A program made the position numbers and the translations under genes. A stretch of DNA of 64,000 nucleotides, from contig JACRQE010000006.1 of the NCBI GenBank assembly GCA_016222815.1, positions 124,001 through 188,000 on the forward strand, given 5' to 3'. The notes beneath the pieces were generated by a model, which was not told the origin of the DNA, made no database searches, and was given only the letters and a program-made list of their open reading frames with translations. The first letter of the stretch is position 1, and the number at the start of each line of letters is the position of its first letter. Below, in pieces: positions 53,419 to 64,000 of this stretch. Source of the DNA: Candidatus Uhrbacteria bacterium (GTDB taxonomy: Bacteria; Patescibacteriota; Patescibacteriia; 2-12-FULL-60-25).

Positions 53419-54891
53419 ATGAAACATATCCTTTCGTTGGATATCGGCACGACCTCGACACGAGCAGTGATTTTCGATTCGGAGATGAAGGTCCGCGGAT
53501 TCGCCCAACTGCCGCTCAAGGTTTCGGCTACGGAAGAGGGCTTGGTCGAGCAGGACGCCATGGAGATTTGGGATAAGACCATGGAATGCTCACGCAAAGC
53601 GCTGAAAGCGGCGCGCCTCAGGGCCGGGGTTATCGCTGGGATTGGCATCACGAACCAACGTGAGACTTCGATAATGTGGAACATGTCCACGGGCAAACCC
53701 ATGGCTCCGGCGATCGTGTGGCAGGACCGGAGGACGGCGGGGCGCTGTAAAGAGATCGATAGCGATAGGGATTTGGCGCGGCGCATCCGCACCAAGACCG
53801 GCTTGGTGATTGACCCGAGTTTCAGTGCGACCAAGATGGAATGGCTGAAGAAAAACGTGCGGAACGGAAAATCGCATGCATTCGGGACCGTGGACAGCTG
53901 GCTGCTTTGGAAACTGACCGGCGGCAAAGTCTTCGCCACCGAGCCGTCGAATGCCTCGCGGACCATGCTCATGGATATAAAACGGGGGACGTGGGATGGG
54001 GAGCTATTGAAGACGTTCGGACTTGAGGAAGGGGAGTTGCCGCGGATTTTGGATTCGGAAGGGCAATTCGGCGTCACGGACAAGAAGTTGTTCGGCGCGG
54101 AAATTCCCATCACCGGAATCTTGGGCGACCAGCAGGCGGCGTTGTTCAGCCACGGACCCATGAAAGATGATGCGCTGGCTGTGACCTACGGCACGGGAAT
54201 TTTCGCCATGAAACATATCGGGACCGTTGCACGGCCTGCGGGGAGCGGGATATTGACCACCGTGGCTTGGCGCAGGAACAACAGGCCGACGGATTACGCG
54301 TATGAAACCAGCGCTTTGACCGGCGGGGCCATGCTTGAATGGTTCAAGAACGAACTCGGGTTGGTCAAAGACGTGAAGGAATTCGATCAGCTGGCGTTAT
54401 CCGTCCTGACTACGGGCGGCGTGACCATCGTGCCGGCGTTCGCCGGATTGGCCGCGCCATATTGGGATCCGACGGCGCGCAGCATAATCATCGGCTTGAA
54501 CCGTGGTACGCACCGTTCGCATATCTGTCGCGCGGCCGTCGAAGCTTTGGCGTGCCAGACAGAACTCATGGCCCGTATCCTCGGCGAACAGCTCGGAAAA
54601 AAGATATCTTACTGGCGCGTGAATGGGGGACTGGCTCGGTCCAACGTTTTGATGCAGAGTCAGGCGGACATTAGCCGCGTGAAAATCTGTCGGTCGCTCC
54701 AAATCGAAGCCACGGCGGCCGGGGCTGCCATGATTGCGGGTTTGGGCGCCGGAGTTTGGAAAACGTGGCGCGAACTCTCGAAATTCGCAGCTTGCTCAAA
54801 AGTTTTCACACCGAAACGCGCAGAACGCGGACAAGCGTACATGAAACAATACGAACGGGCGGTCGAGAGGGCTAGGGGATGGGTGGTGTAA
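53419..54891 (+). CDS. glpK: glycerol kinase (FGGY family)
   Basis: LSLDIGTTSTRAVIFD; GITNQRETSIMWN; WLLWKLTGG; GDQQAALFSHG. Confidence 0.92.
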   Translation: MKHILSLDIGTTSTRAVIFDSEMKVRGFAQLPLKVSATEEGLVEQDAMEIWDKTMECSRKALKAARLRAGVIAGIGITNQRETSIMWNMSTGKPMAPAIVWQDRRTAGRCKEIDSDRDLARRIRTKTGLVIDPSFSATKMEWLKKNVRNGKSHAFGTVDSWLLWKLTGGKVFATEPSNASRTMLMDIKRGTWDGELLKTFGLEEGELPRILDSEGQFGVTDKKLFGAEIPITGILGDQQAALFSHGPMKDDALAVTYGTGIFAMKHIGTVARPAGSGILTTVAWRRNNRPTDYAYETSALTGGAMLEWFKNELGLVKDVKEFDQLALSVLTTGGVTIVPAFAGLAAPYWDPTARSIIIGLNRGTHRSHICRAAVEALACQTELMARILGEQLGKKISYWRVNGGLARSNVLMQSQADISRVKICRSLQIEATAAGAAMIAGLGAGVWKTWRELSKFAACSKVFTPKRAERGQAYMKQYERAVERARGWVV

Positions 54892-54893
54892 AA

Positions 54894-55018
54894 TGTCACT
54901 TTCATAACTGAAAGTAACCAAAGGTTCTGGGGTCCCATGATGCGCTCTCGGTGTAATATCTTTGGTCTTTTTTGCGTACCACGCTTAGCATGGCCCCCCA
55001 GACCCCCGTGGTACTTCG
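54894..55018. repeat. ~125-bp structured repeat, copy 2
   Basis: TGTCACTTTCATAACTGAAAGTAACCAAAGGTT identical to copy 1 (10782); shared ATGATGCGCTCTCGGTGTAA and CATGGCCCCCCA. Confidence 0.85.
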
Positions 55019-55164
55019 TAATGAGTCTTGGGTGAGAGGAATTTAGGGGTTTTATTTTTCTAGGTTAATTTTATATATAGTGGGGAATGGCTTTATCCAC
55101 ATTGGAACAGAAAAAGAACAGTTTTTAGGCTAGGTTGAGTTAAAAAATCAGCTGATGGATTGCT

Positions 55165-55217
55165 TTGACCCTTTGGATGCAAGTGGCATATTATGGGTCT
55201 CGGTGGGGGAAAGTGGG
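55165..55217 (+). promoter_or_regulatory. mraZ promoter with MraZ-box direct repeats
   Basis: TTGACC (55165) - 18 nt - TATTAT (55189); GTGGG at 55203 and 55213, 10 nt apart, AAAGTGGGAAT. Confidence 0.65.
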
Positions 55218-55262
55218 AATCAAGAAGCGTCCGCATGGATTTATTATCCAGCGGGTATACCT

Positions 55263-55691
55263 ATGTTCATCGGTGAATTCCATCACACACTCGATGACAA
55301 AGGCCGGTTAGCCATACCGGTTAAATTTCGCGCCGATTTGGCTCAAGGTGCGGTCGTGACGCGCGGTTTGGACCGCTCGCTTTTCCTCTATACCAAGGAA
55401 GCGTGGGACAAACTGGCTTCAAAGATCGCTGCCCTGCCGTTCAGCCAGGCCGATACACGTGCTTTCGCCAGGCTCATGCTTGCTGGGGCAATGGACGTGG
55501 AGGTGGACAAATCGGGCAGAGTGACGGTTCCCGAGTATCTGCGGGAATACGCCGGTTTAAGCAAAGATGTGGTGGTGACAGGCCTCTACGACCGTCTCGA
55601 AGTCTGGGACGAAACGGCCTGGAAGGAATATTCAGCCAAAACCGAAGGTTCGAGCAACGAGATCGCTGAACGCTTGGGTACCGTCATATGA
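55263..55691 (+). CDS. mraZ: transcriptional regulator MraZ
   Basis: MFIGEFHHTLDDKGRLAIPVKFR; DKSGRVTVPEYLREYA. Confidence 0.95.
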   Translation: MFIGEFHHTLDDKGRLAIPVKFRADLAQGAVVTRGLDRSLFLYTKEAWDKLASKIAALPFSQADTRAFARLMLAGAMDVEVDKSGRVTVPEYLREYAGLSKDVVVTGLYDRLEVWDETAWKEYSAKTEGSSNEIAERLGTVI

Positions 55692-56653
55692 CGAGTGACA
55701 CCATCCATAAAGCGGTCATGACCGGTGAGGCCATGGACGCGCTTAAACCTCATCCGGGCGGGATTTACATCGACGCTACGTTGGGCGGTGGGACGCATAC
55801 GGCCGAGCTGCTCGAACGGTCTGGGCCGGAGGGACGCGTCATGTCTCTCGACGTCGATCCGGTAGCGCTGGCCAGAGCTCGAGAGAGGTCGAAGGAATAT
55901 GGCGGGCGCTGGAAAATCGTGGAATCGAATTTCCGCGATATCGCGAAAGTCGCGAAGGAGAACGGTTTTGGGCAGGCGGACGGCGTGCTCATCGACCTCG
56001 GCTTGTCTTCCGACGAGCTGGTCGATCCAGCAAAAGGTCTGTCGTTCCAGGTGCCGGGTCCGCTTGATATGCGGCTCGGGCCAAGGGCGAACGAATCAGG
56101 ACTGACGGCGGCGGAAATCGTGAACAGCTGGCGGCAGGAAGAAATCGAAAAGATCCTGCGCGAATTCGGCGAAGAGAAGATGGCGCGGAAAATCGCCGAA
56201 GCCATCGTCAGATTCCGCAAGACGCAGCGCATCGTGACAACTATCGACCTTTCGGAGCTCATAAGCTCCACCGTGCCGCGCTACTACGACCGCGGACGCA
56301 TCCATCCGGCGACTCGGACTTTCCAAGCATTGCGCATCGCGGTGAACGACGAACTTGGGGCGCTGCAATCGGCTTTGGACGGGGCGACGTCAGTCCTCAA
56401 ATACGGCGGCGTCCTGTGCGTCATCTCATTCCACTCGCTGGAAGACCGGATAGCCAAGAATTTCATCAGGGCAAACAACGAGCTCGAGGCGCTGACGAAA
56501 AAACCGCAAGCGCCTTCGGCCCAAGAGATAAAAGAGAATCCAAGATCGCGCAGCGCAAAACTCCGCGCCGCAAAAAAAGTCAAAGACGGTGAACCAAAAA
56601 ACACAAACAAATATGTCAAACTCATACGCAATATCGATGACCAGACCGCATGA
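55688..56653 (+). CDS. rsmH: 16S rRNA (cytosine1402-N4)-methyltransferase
   Basis: DATLGGGTHTAELLE; DLGLSSDELVDPAKGLSFQ; ATRTFQALRIAVNDEL. Confidence 0.96.
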   Translation: MTSDTIHKAVMTGEAMDALKPHPGGIYIDATLGGGTHTAELLERSGPEGRVMSLDVDPVALARARERSKEYGGRWKIVESNFRDIAKVAKENGFGQADGVLIDLGLSSDELVDPAKGLSFQVPGPLDMRLGPRANESGLTAAEIVNSWRQEEIEKILREFGEEKMARKIAEAIVRFRKTQRIVTTIDLSELISSTVPRYYDRGRIHPATRTFQALRIAVNDELGALQSALDGATSVLKYGGVLCVISFHSLEDRIAKNFIRANNELEALTKKPQAPSAQEIKENPRSRSAKLRAAKKVKDGEPKNTNKYVKLIRNIDDQTA

Positions 56654-56978
56654 AGCGCTGGGTTTGCCGAAACCTTTGGGACGGAGACTACCCCAGGGTT
56701 TGGTGGGCTGGAACATGTTCCTGGCCGTGCTGACTATGGTCTGCGGAATGGTTTACATCGTCCAAGTGAACGCTTCGACATCCAAAGGGTATGAATTGAG
56801 CCAAGCTGAAAAGCGGGTCGATTCGCTCAAAGTCGAAACCCTTTCGTTGCAGAACAAAGCGGCAACGCTGACATCGCTCCAACAGCTTTCGGCGCGGGCG
56901 GCCGAACTCGGCTTGAAACCGGTTGATGGCATCGACTTCGTGAATCCGGCGGCCAAGAATTACGCTTTGGCGAAATAA
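56613..56978 (+). CDS. FtsL-like cell division protein
   Basis: Short single-TM plus coiled-coil protein overlapping the rsmH end; YIVQVNASTSKGYELSQAEKRV. Confidence 0.65.
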   Translation: MSNSYAISMTRPHEALGLPKPLGRRLPQGLVGWNMFLAVLTMVCGMVYIVQVNASTSKGYELSQAEKRVDSLKVETLSLQNKAATLTSLQQLSARAAELGLKPVDGIDFVNPAAKNYALAK

Positions 56979-57194
56979 CCATGCTGTTGCAAGCGATTTT
57001 TAGGTCATTGGCCCTGGCTGCGGACGTCTGGCCGACATATGCAATGAAAATCAAAGACCTGATCCAGTAGACAGGAGTTGGTTTTGGCGCTGCATCAGCG
57101 GATGCGCCTCAAGACGAGCCCCCATCACAAGTGGGATTAAACCCGTCAAACGGGTCTCGAAGAATTCCTCCAGCGTGCGTGCTTGGAGGAGTTT

Positions 57195-57275
57195 TTAATT
57201 ATCCTGATTCAGACCGGCTGCAACAGCGACGATTATCAATGTGAGGACGATGAGAGCGATCAGGATGAGGGCCAT
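57195..57275 (-). CDS. very small hydrophobic protein (26 aa)
   Basis: MALILIALIVLTLIIVAVAAGLNQDN; starts a few nt after the stop of the AAA+ CDS, followed by a GAGGA hairpin; not in the ORF track. Confidence 0.4.
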   Translation of the reverse strand: MALILIALIVLTLIIVAVAAGLNQDN

Positions 57276-57279
57276 ATCG

Positions 57280-58278
57280 TCAGCCTTGCGGCTTCAGGCG
57301 ATGCCGCCTCCATTCGCTGGCAACGTCTTTGACGTCTTCGGGCGTCACGATGTTCTCTTTGAGTCCGCATTCGTCTTTGGCCTTGTTCGAGGCGGCGTGG
57401 ATGAGGCCGAGGGCGGCGGCATGCGGGCGGGTGGATTCGATCGAAACTTTGGCGCATGCCTCGTCTATCACGTCGAAAGCCTTATCCGGCAGAAACCGGT
57501 CTTTGATGAATTGGACCGAGGCGTCTACGGCAGCCTCGACGGTTTCACGCGGGATGCAGACGTGGTGGAATTTTTCGTAGTTATCCTTAACGCCTTCGAG
57601 GATGGCGATGGAATTCTCACGCGACGGCTCCTCGACCAGCACGGGCTGGAAGCGGCGGTCGATGGCCGGGTCGGGTTTGAGGAATTTTTGGTATTCGTCC
57701 CAGGTGGTGGCGCCGATTACCTGGAGGTCGCCGCGGGAAAGGGCGGGTTTGAGCATGTCGGCGATGTCGAGCGAACCTTCGGATCCGCGGGCTTGTTCAA
57801 GCATGTGGATTTCGTCGATAAACAGGATGGTTTGGCGCGAATTCGTTTCGAGCGTCTTGAGGAAATTGCGCAGACGCCCCTCCAGTTCGCCGCGGTATCG
57901 GGTGCCGGAGAGGAGTTCGCCAAGGTTCAAGGCCAAGACCTGCTTGCCTTTGAAGGATGCGGGCACGTCGCCGGACACGATGCGTTGGGCCAGTCCTTCG
58001 ACGACCGCGGTCTTGCCGACGCCGGGCTCGCCGATCAAGAGCGGGTTGTTCTTGGATTTGCGGGCAATGACGTGGATCATGCGCTCGATGACCTCGTCCA
58101 TGCCGACGATAGCTTCCAACTTCCCGGCTTTGGCCTGGGCGGTCATGTCGAGCGTGAAGGCTTCTGCGGATGGGGAAGCGGCGGAAGACGCTTTCCATTT
58201 TTTCCAGGCGAACGAACCGATGATAGCCAGGACCACGACGATGACGGCGGCGAGTTGGAAGTTTTCCATATGCGGCAT
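57280..58278 (-). CDS. membrane-anchored ClpA/ClpC D1-type single AAA+ domain protein
   Basis: N-terminal TM; GEPGVGKTAVVEGLAQRI Walker A; ILFIDEIHML Walker B; lacks a D2 domain. Confidence 0.85.
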   Translation of the reverse strand: MPHMENFQLAAVIVVVLAIIGSFAWKKWKASSAASPSAEAFTLDMTAQAKAGKLEAIVGMDEVIERMIHVIARKSKNNPLLIGEPGVGKTAVVEGLAQRIVSGDVPASFKGKQVLALNLGELLSGTRYRGELEGRLRNFLKTLETNSRQTILFIDEIHMLEQARGSEGSLDIADMLKPALSRGDLQVIGATTWDEYQKFLKPDPAIDRRFQPVLVEEPSRENSIAILEGVKDNYEKFHHVCIPRETVEAAVDASVQFIKDRFLPDKAFDVIDEACAKVSIESTRPHAAALGLIHAASNKAKDECGLKENIVTPEDVKDVASEWRRHRLKPQG

Positions 58279-58308
58279 ATTGTCGAGCTTGCGGCCGAAC
58301 GTGTCAAT

Positions 58309-58337
58309 TTGACCGTTTAACCGAACGATGTTAAATC
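58309..58337 (+). promoter_or_regulatory. sigma70-like promoter
   Basis: TTGACC (58309) - 17 nt - TAAATC (58332), upstream of CDS 58367. Confidence 0.5.
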
Positions 58338-58366
58338 ACGGTCGTCCTTTTTTAATGGAGGCATAA

Positions 58367-58894
58367 ATGGAAAAACGCGTGGTCGGTGCTGAACGGCAGG
58401 CGATAGGCGAGGAACGGAATGTTTTGAGATTGTTAGATATTCCGGTCGTCCTGTTCGGCGAGCTGTCGGATAAGCTAGGTGCGGCTGACGAACATACCGT
58501 ACGTCTGTCGCACGGTGAGTTCCGCGTCAGGCAGCTTAGAGCGGTCCCCGGATTTTCGGACTTCGCCGGGGCGATCGGGCTGCAGGTCGGCGACAGGTTC
58601 GCACGGTTCGTGGTCTGGCATAGGTCGCCGAAAGACGAAGACCGCGACTCGGTCTTCGAACCCGAGCCGTTGCTCAAAATCACGGCGAGTCCGTCCGACG
58701 GCGGGGTCTGGACATGCAGTCAGGGAAACCTGATGACCGAGAGGCTGCGGGCAGAGCTTATGTCCTGTTACGGATTGAACCTGGAACACGCGGCCGTCGT
58801 CATGATCTCCATGGTCCTCTTGCGCGCGCATCAACTTGTCCGAAATCCCGAGTGCGTGAAGATGGATTATTGGGACGGCATGACGGAGCGCTGA
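58367..58894 (+). CDS. hypothetical protein (175 aa)
   Basis: SD GGAGG before ATG; own promoter and terminator. Confidence 0.65.
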   Translation: MEKRVVGAERQAIGEERNVLRLLDIPVVLFGELSDKLGAADEHTVRLSHGEFRVRQLRAVPGFSDFAGAIGLQVGDRFARFVVWHRSPKDEDRDSVFEPEPLLKITASPSDGGVWTCSQGNLMTERLRAELMSCYGLNLEHAAVVMISMVLLRAHQLVRNPECVKMDYWDGMTER

Positions 58895-58897
58895 CTT

Positions 58898-58934
58898 GGC
58901 GGCGTCGGGGAGTTCTTCCCGGCGCCGTTTTTTG
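58898..58934 (+). terminator. Rho-independent terminator
   Basis: GGCGGCGTCGGGGAGTTCTTCCCGGCGCCGTTTTTTG. Confidence 0.75.
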
Positions 58935-58947
58935 CTATACTGCCAGC

Positions 58948-59349
58948 GTGACTTCACATGCCAAACAGCTCACGCGCCTGATTGCCGTGGATTTCTTCGG
59001 GAGCGTCTTGTGGTTCCCGGTCTGGTGGTATACCAAAGGCCTGAAAAGACTGGCTCTGCGTTTTTGGAACGGTTTGCAATACCGCATCTCGAGCTATGGT
59101 TTGCGGGTTTGGATAAAGAACCTGTTCGTGCCCATGTACGGCCAGCATGACATCCAGGGCAAGATCGTGAGTTTCTTCATGCGTGTCGTGGTTTTGATCG
59201 GACGCAGCATCGCCTTAGCGGTCGAGGCAGTGGTTTATGCGTTCGGTTTGGTGATTTGGACCGTCGCTCCGGCGGCTTTTTTGTTGCTCTGCATCACAAG
59301 CGCTGTCCAAGGTTTGTTTTTCCAACAAGTCGGTAACCTGATCCGCTGA
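58948..59349 (+). CDS. hypothetical polytopic membrane protein (GTG start)
   Basis: VTSHAKQLTRLIAVDFFGSVLWFPVWWYTKG..; abuts the Clp-like CDS. Confidence 0.65.
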   Translation: MTSHAKQLTRLIAVDFFGSVLWFPVWWYTKGLKRLALRFWNGLQYRISSYGLRVWIKNLFVPMYGQHDIQGKIVSFFMRVVVLIGRSIALAVEAVVYAFGLVIWTVAPAAFLLLCITSAVQGLFFQQVGNLIR

Positions 59350-59350
59350 T

Positions 59351-62074
<2,724 letters not shown>

Positions 62075-62102
62075 TTTGTTTCTTCTCTGATATTCCCTTA
62101 AA

Positions 62103-63197
62103 ATGGCGATGATGACATCTGGAGTCGCTATTTTTTGGGTTTTGGTGTCGGCTGGCGGAGCCGCGCTTTTGAGTTGGCTATTAGCGTATTCTACGAGGAG
62201 ATTAGCTTGGAAATATGGGGCCTTGAGCTATCCGGGCGGGAGGAGGATACATGAGAAGGCCATGCCGCAGTGGGGTGGGTTGGGGATCTGCCTGGCCATC
62301 GTGGTGATTGTCGGAGTCGTTTCAACTCTTGGGCTGTTGGAACAGAATAAACTACAACCGTTGCAGATAACGGGCTACCTTATCGGATTGCTGGTTATAC
62401 TCGTCGGCGGATTGATTGATGACCGTAAGCCATTGTCACCGGGTGTGCAGATCCTGTTTCCGATTGCGGCGACTCTGGCCGTGATGGCGACAGGGACGAG
62501 TATCCCGCTAGTCAGCGATCCATTGAGTAGGAATGGTCTTTCGCTTATTTGGTGGTCACATTCGTGGCCATTGGGCACATTATCCCTTCCGGCCGACTTG
62601 ATCACGTTCGCTTGGATAATGGTGGCGACGTATACCACGAAAATCCTCGACGGGCTTGATGGCCTGGTCGACGGGTTGGCGGTCATCGGGGCCGGATTGG
62701 TCGCGGCACTATCTTCGTCAGCCGCTTATTTCCAACCGGCAGTCGCCATCTTGTCAGGCATCGTAGGCGGGTCGTTCCTCGGGTTCCTGCCGCACAACAA
62801 ACATCCGGCGAAACAATATCTCGGTGAGGCCGGGGCATTGATGGCTGGGTTCTCTTTGGGCGTGTTGGCCATCCTCTCGACCGCAAAGATAGCCATCGCT
62901 TTAGCCGTGCTTGCGATTCCCATCGCTGACTTGATTTTGGTCGTGCTTGGCAGGATAAGGCGCGGTGCTTCGTGGTACAAGGGCGACAACACGCATCTGC
63001 ATTTCCGGTTGTTGCAGGCCGGTTTGCCGCACCGGACCGCTGTCCTGCTTTTGTGGGGAGTCTCGCTGTGTGCCGGCATCGTGGCTTTGAGTTTGCAGAC
63101 GAGAGGGAAGATCTTTTTGGTCGTGACGCTCATCATCTTGGCTGGATTCGGTTCGTATGCGGCGGGACTGAAAGCCAAGCGTAAAACCGAAAAATGA
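62103..63197 (+). CDS. MraY/WecA-family glycosyl-1-phosphate transferase (GT4)
   Basis: GGLIDDRKPLSPG; KILDGLDGLVDGL; GDNTHLHFRLL. Confidence 0.9.
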   Translation: MAMMTSGVAIFWVLVSAGGAALLSWLLAYSTRRLAWKYGALSYPGGRRIHEKAMPQWGGLGICLAIVVIVGVVSTLGLLEQNKLQPLQITGYLIGLLVILVGGLIDDRKPLSPGVQILFPIAATLAVMATGTSIPLVSDPLSRNGLSLIWWSHSWPLGTLSLPADLITFAWIMVATYTTKILDGLDGLVDGLAVIGAGLVAALSSSAAYFQPAVAILSGIVGGSFLGFLPHNKHPAKQYLGEAGALMAGFSLGVLAILSTAKIAIALAVLAIPIADLILVVLGRIRRGASWYKGDNTHLHFRLLQAGLPHRTAVLLLWGVSLCAGIVALSLQTRGKIFLVVTLIILAGFGSYAAGLKAKRKTEK

Positions 63198-63655
63198 GAA
63201 AACTTTTCAATGCGGTGCATCTCACGACTGCCGTTGCGGCGTTGGTCGTTTTGGCTTGCGCCGTGTTCTGGGTTTTTGTGGCACCGCGGATTCAGGCGGC
63301 CGGGCCGGTGCTTATCAATGGTAGGGAAATCAAAATCGAAGTAGCGGATACTTATTTGGCCATATCCAAGGGCTTGGGGGGTCGAGATTCGTTGGACCGT
63401 GATGCGGGGATGCTGTTCGTGTTGCCGTATCGGGGAAAGCATGCGTTTTGGATGAAGGACATGAAGTTTCCGCTCGACATAATTTGGCTGGATCGCGGCA
63501 TGGTCGTGGATGTCGTGACGCTATACCCTCCGACTGCAGAACGTCCGGAACCAGAGATCCATGAACCGTCTGCCATGTCGGATAAGGTATTGGAGCTGAA
63601 TGCCGGAATGGCTGAAGAATTGGGGATTAAGCAGGGAACAGTCATCGAGTTATAA
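63194..63655 (+). CDS. DUF192 family protein
   Basis: ISKGLGGRDSLDRDAGMLFVLPYRGKHAFWMKDMKFPLDIIWLD. Confidence 0.92.
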   Translation: MRKLFNAVHLTTAVAALVVLACAVFWVFVAPRIQAAGPVLINGREIKIEVADTYLAISKGLGGRDSLDRDAGMLFVLPYRGKHAFWMKDMKFPLDIIWLDRGMVVDVVTLYPPTAERPEPEIHEPSAMSDKVLELNAGMAEELGIKQGTVIEL

Positions 63656-63675
63656 TGCTGAAAAGCGAAACATAT

Positions 63676-64000
63676 ATGCATGAAAATCCATGGAAATCAG
63701 GTTCTGAAGGATCGGTGAAAAGAGTTGAGCAGAATGCCGATGAGAAACGGGAGGCGGTTAAACCCCATTCGATCAGCGTTAAATATGATGCACCTGGCCA
63801 CAGTGGTGAATATATGTTGAATGTATATGCAAAAAACAGGATGAGTATCAGAGATGATTTAAAGACCGAATATCATGGTTTGCTTGAGAGGCTATTGCAG
63901 GGTGAGCTTGGAGAGGAGTGGTGGGTCTCGACACGCAGTTCACGGGTCGAGGCAAATTATCGAGGTCCGAGGGGGGAGATGCTGCCGCTTTCTTTCAAAT
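63676..64000 (+). CDS. hypothetical protein, truncated by window end
   Basis: Open frame to the window end (MHENPWKSGSEGSVKRVEQNADEKREAVK..); absent from the ORF track because no stop is present. Confidence 0.55.
   Translation, partial: MHENPWKSGSEGSVKRVEQNADEKREAVKPHSISVKYDAPGHSGEYMLNVYAKNRMSIRDDLKTEYHGLLERLLQGELGEEWWVSTRSSRVEANYRGPRGEMLPLSFK

Noticed and set aside
57241-58320. 359-aa plus-strand ORF opposite the AAA+ gene
   Set aside because: The minus strand encodes clear Walker A/B motifs; the plus frame is an antisense artefact.

Overview
This 64 kb window looks like a bacterial chromosome segment with a compact, CPR/Patescibacteria-like (Parcubacteria-type) gene repertoire; that taxonomic call is inference from gene content. 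Recognisable genes: pepA; a redox group (glutaredoxin, AhpC, Fe/Mn-SOD, Bcp, TrxB, two DsbA-like proteins); era; a TrmA/RumA-type methyltransferase; SpoU; murJ; lepA; recJ; rnhA; a type IV pilus locus (PilM, N, O, B, response regulator, C, several prepilins, PilD); ligA; gatC and gatA; lgt; tRNA-Ser(GGA); uvrA; uvrC; glpK; a short mraZ-rsmH-ftsL cluster; two membrane-anchored Clp-type AAA+ proteins; a GT4/MraY-type transferase; and DUF192. No CRISPR, rRNA, transposase or prophage was seen. The most unusual content is the repeat landscape. (i) Degenerate 7-nt-periodic arrays occur at nine or more loci, four of them in frame inside protein genes (recJ, ligA, uvrC, a pilus protein). (ii) Three long hairpins start at stop codons; they share a loop core (TGCGGAACTCG...AACAGTCCTC), but each has its own stem sequence. 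(iii) Palindromes of the GTCATTCCCCGG type are dispersed, one inserted in frame in the TrmA-type methyltransferase gene. (iv) A ~125-bp structured repeat occurs twice. Other leads: a Zn-ribbon/TM/ClpC-like protein with a degenerate D1 Walker B beside a TM-anchored D1-only AAA+ protein, a Zn-module-less sirtuin-like protein, a well-placed MraZ box, shortened UvrC and UvrA, and a set of ORFan genes each with its own promoter and terminator.
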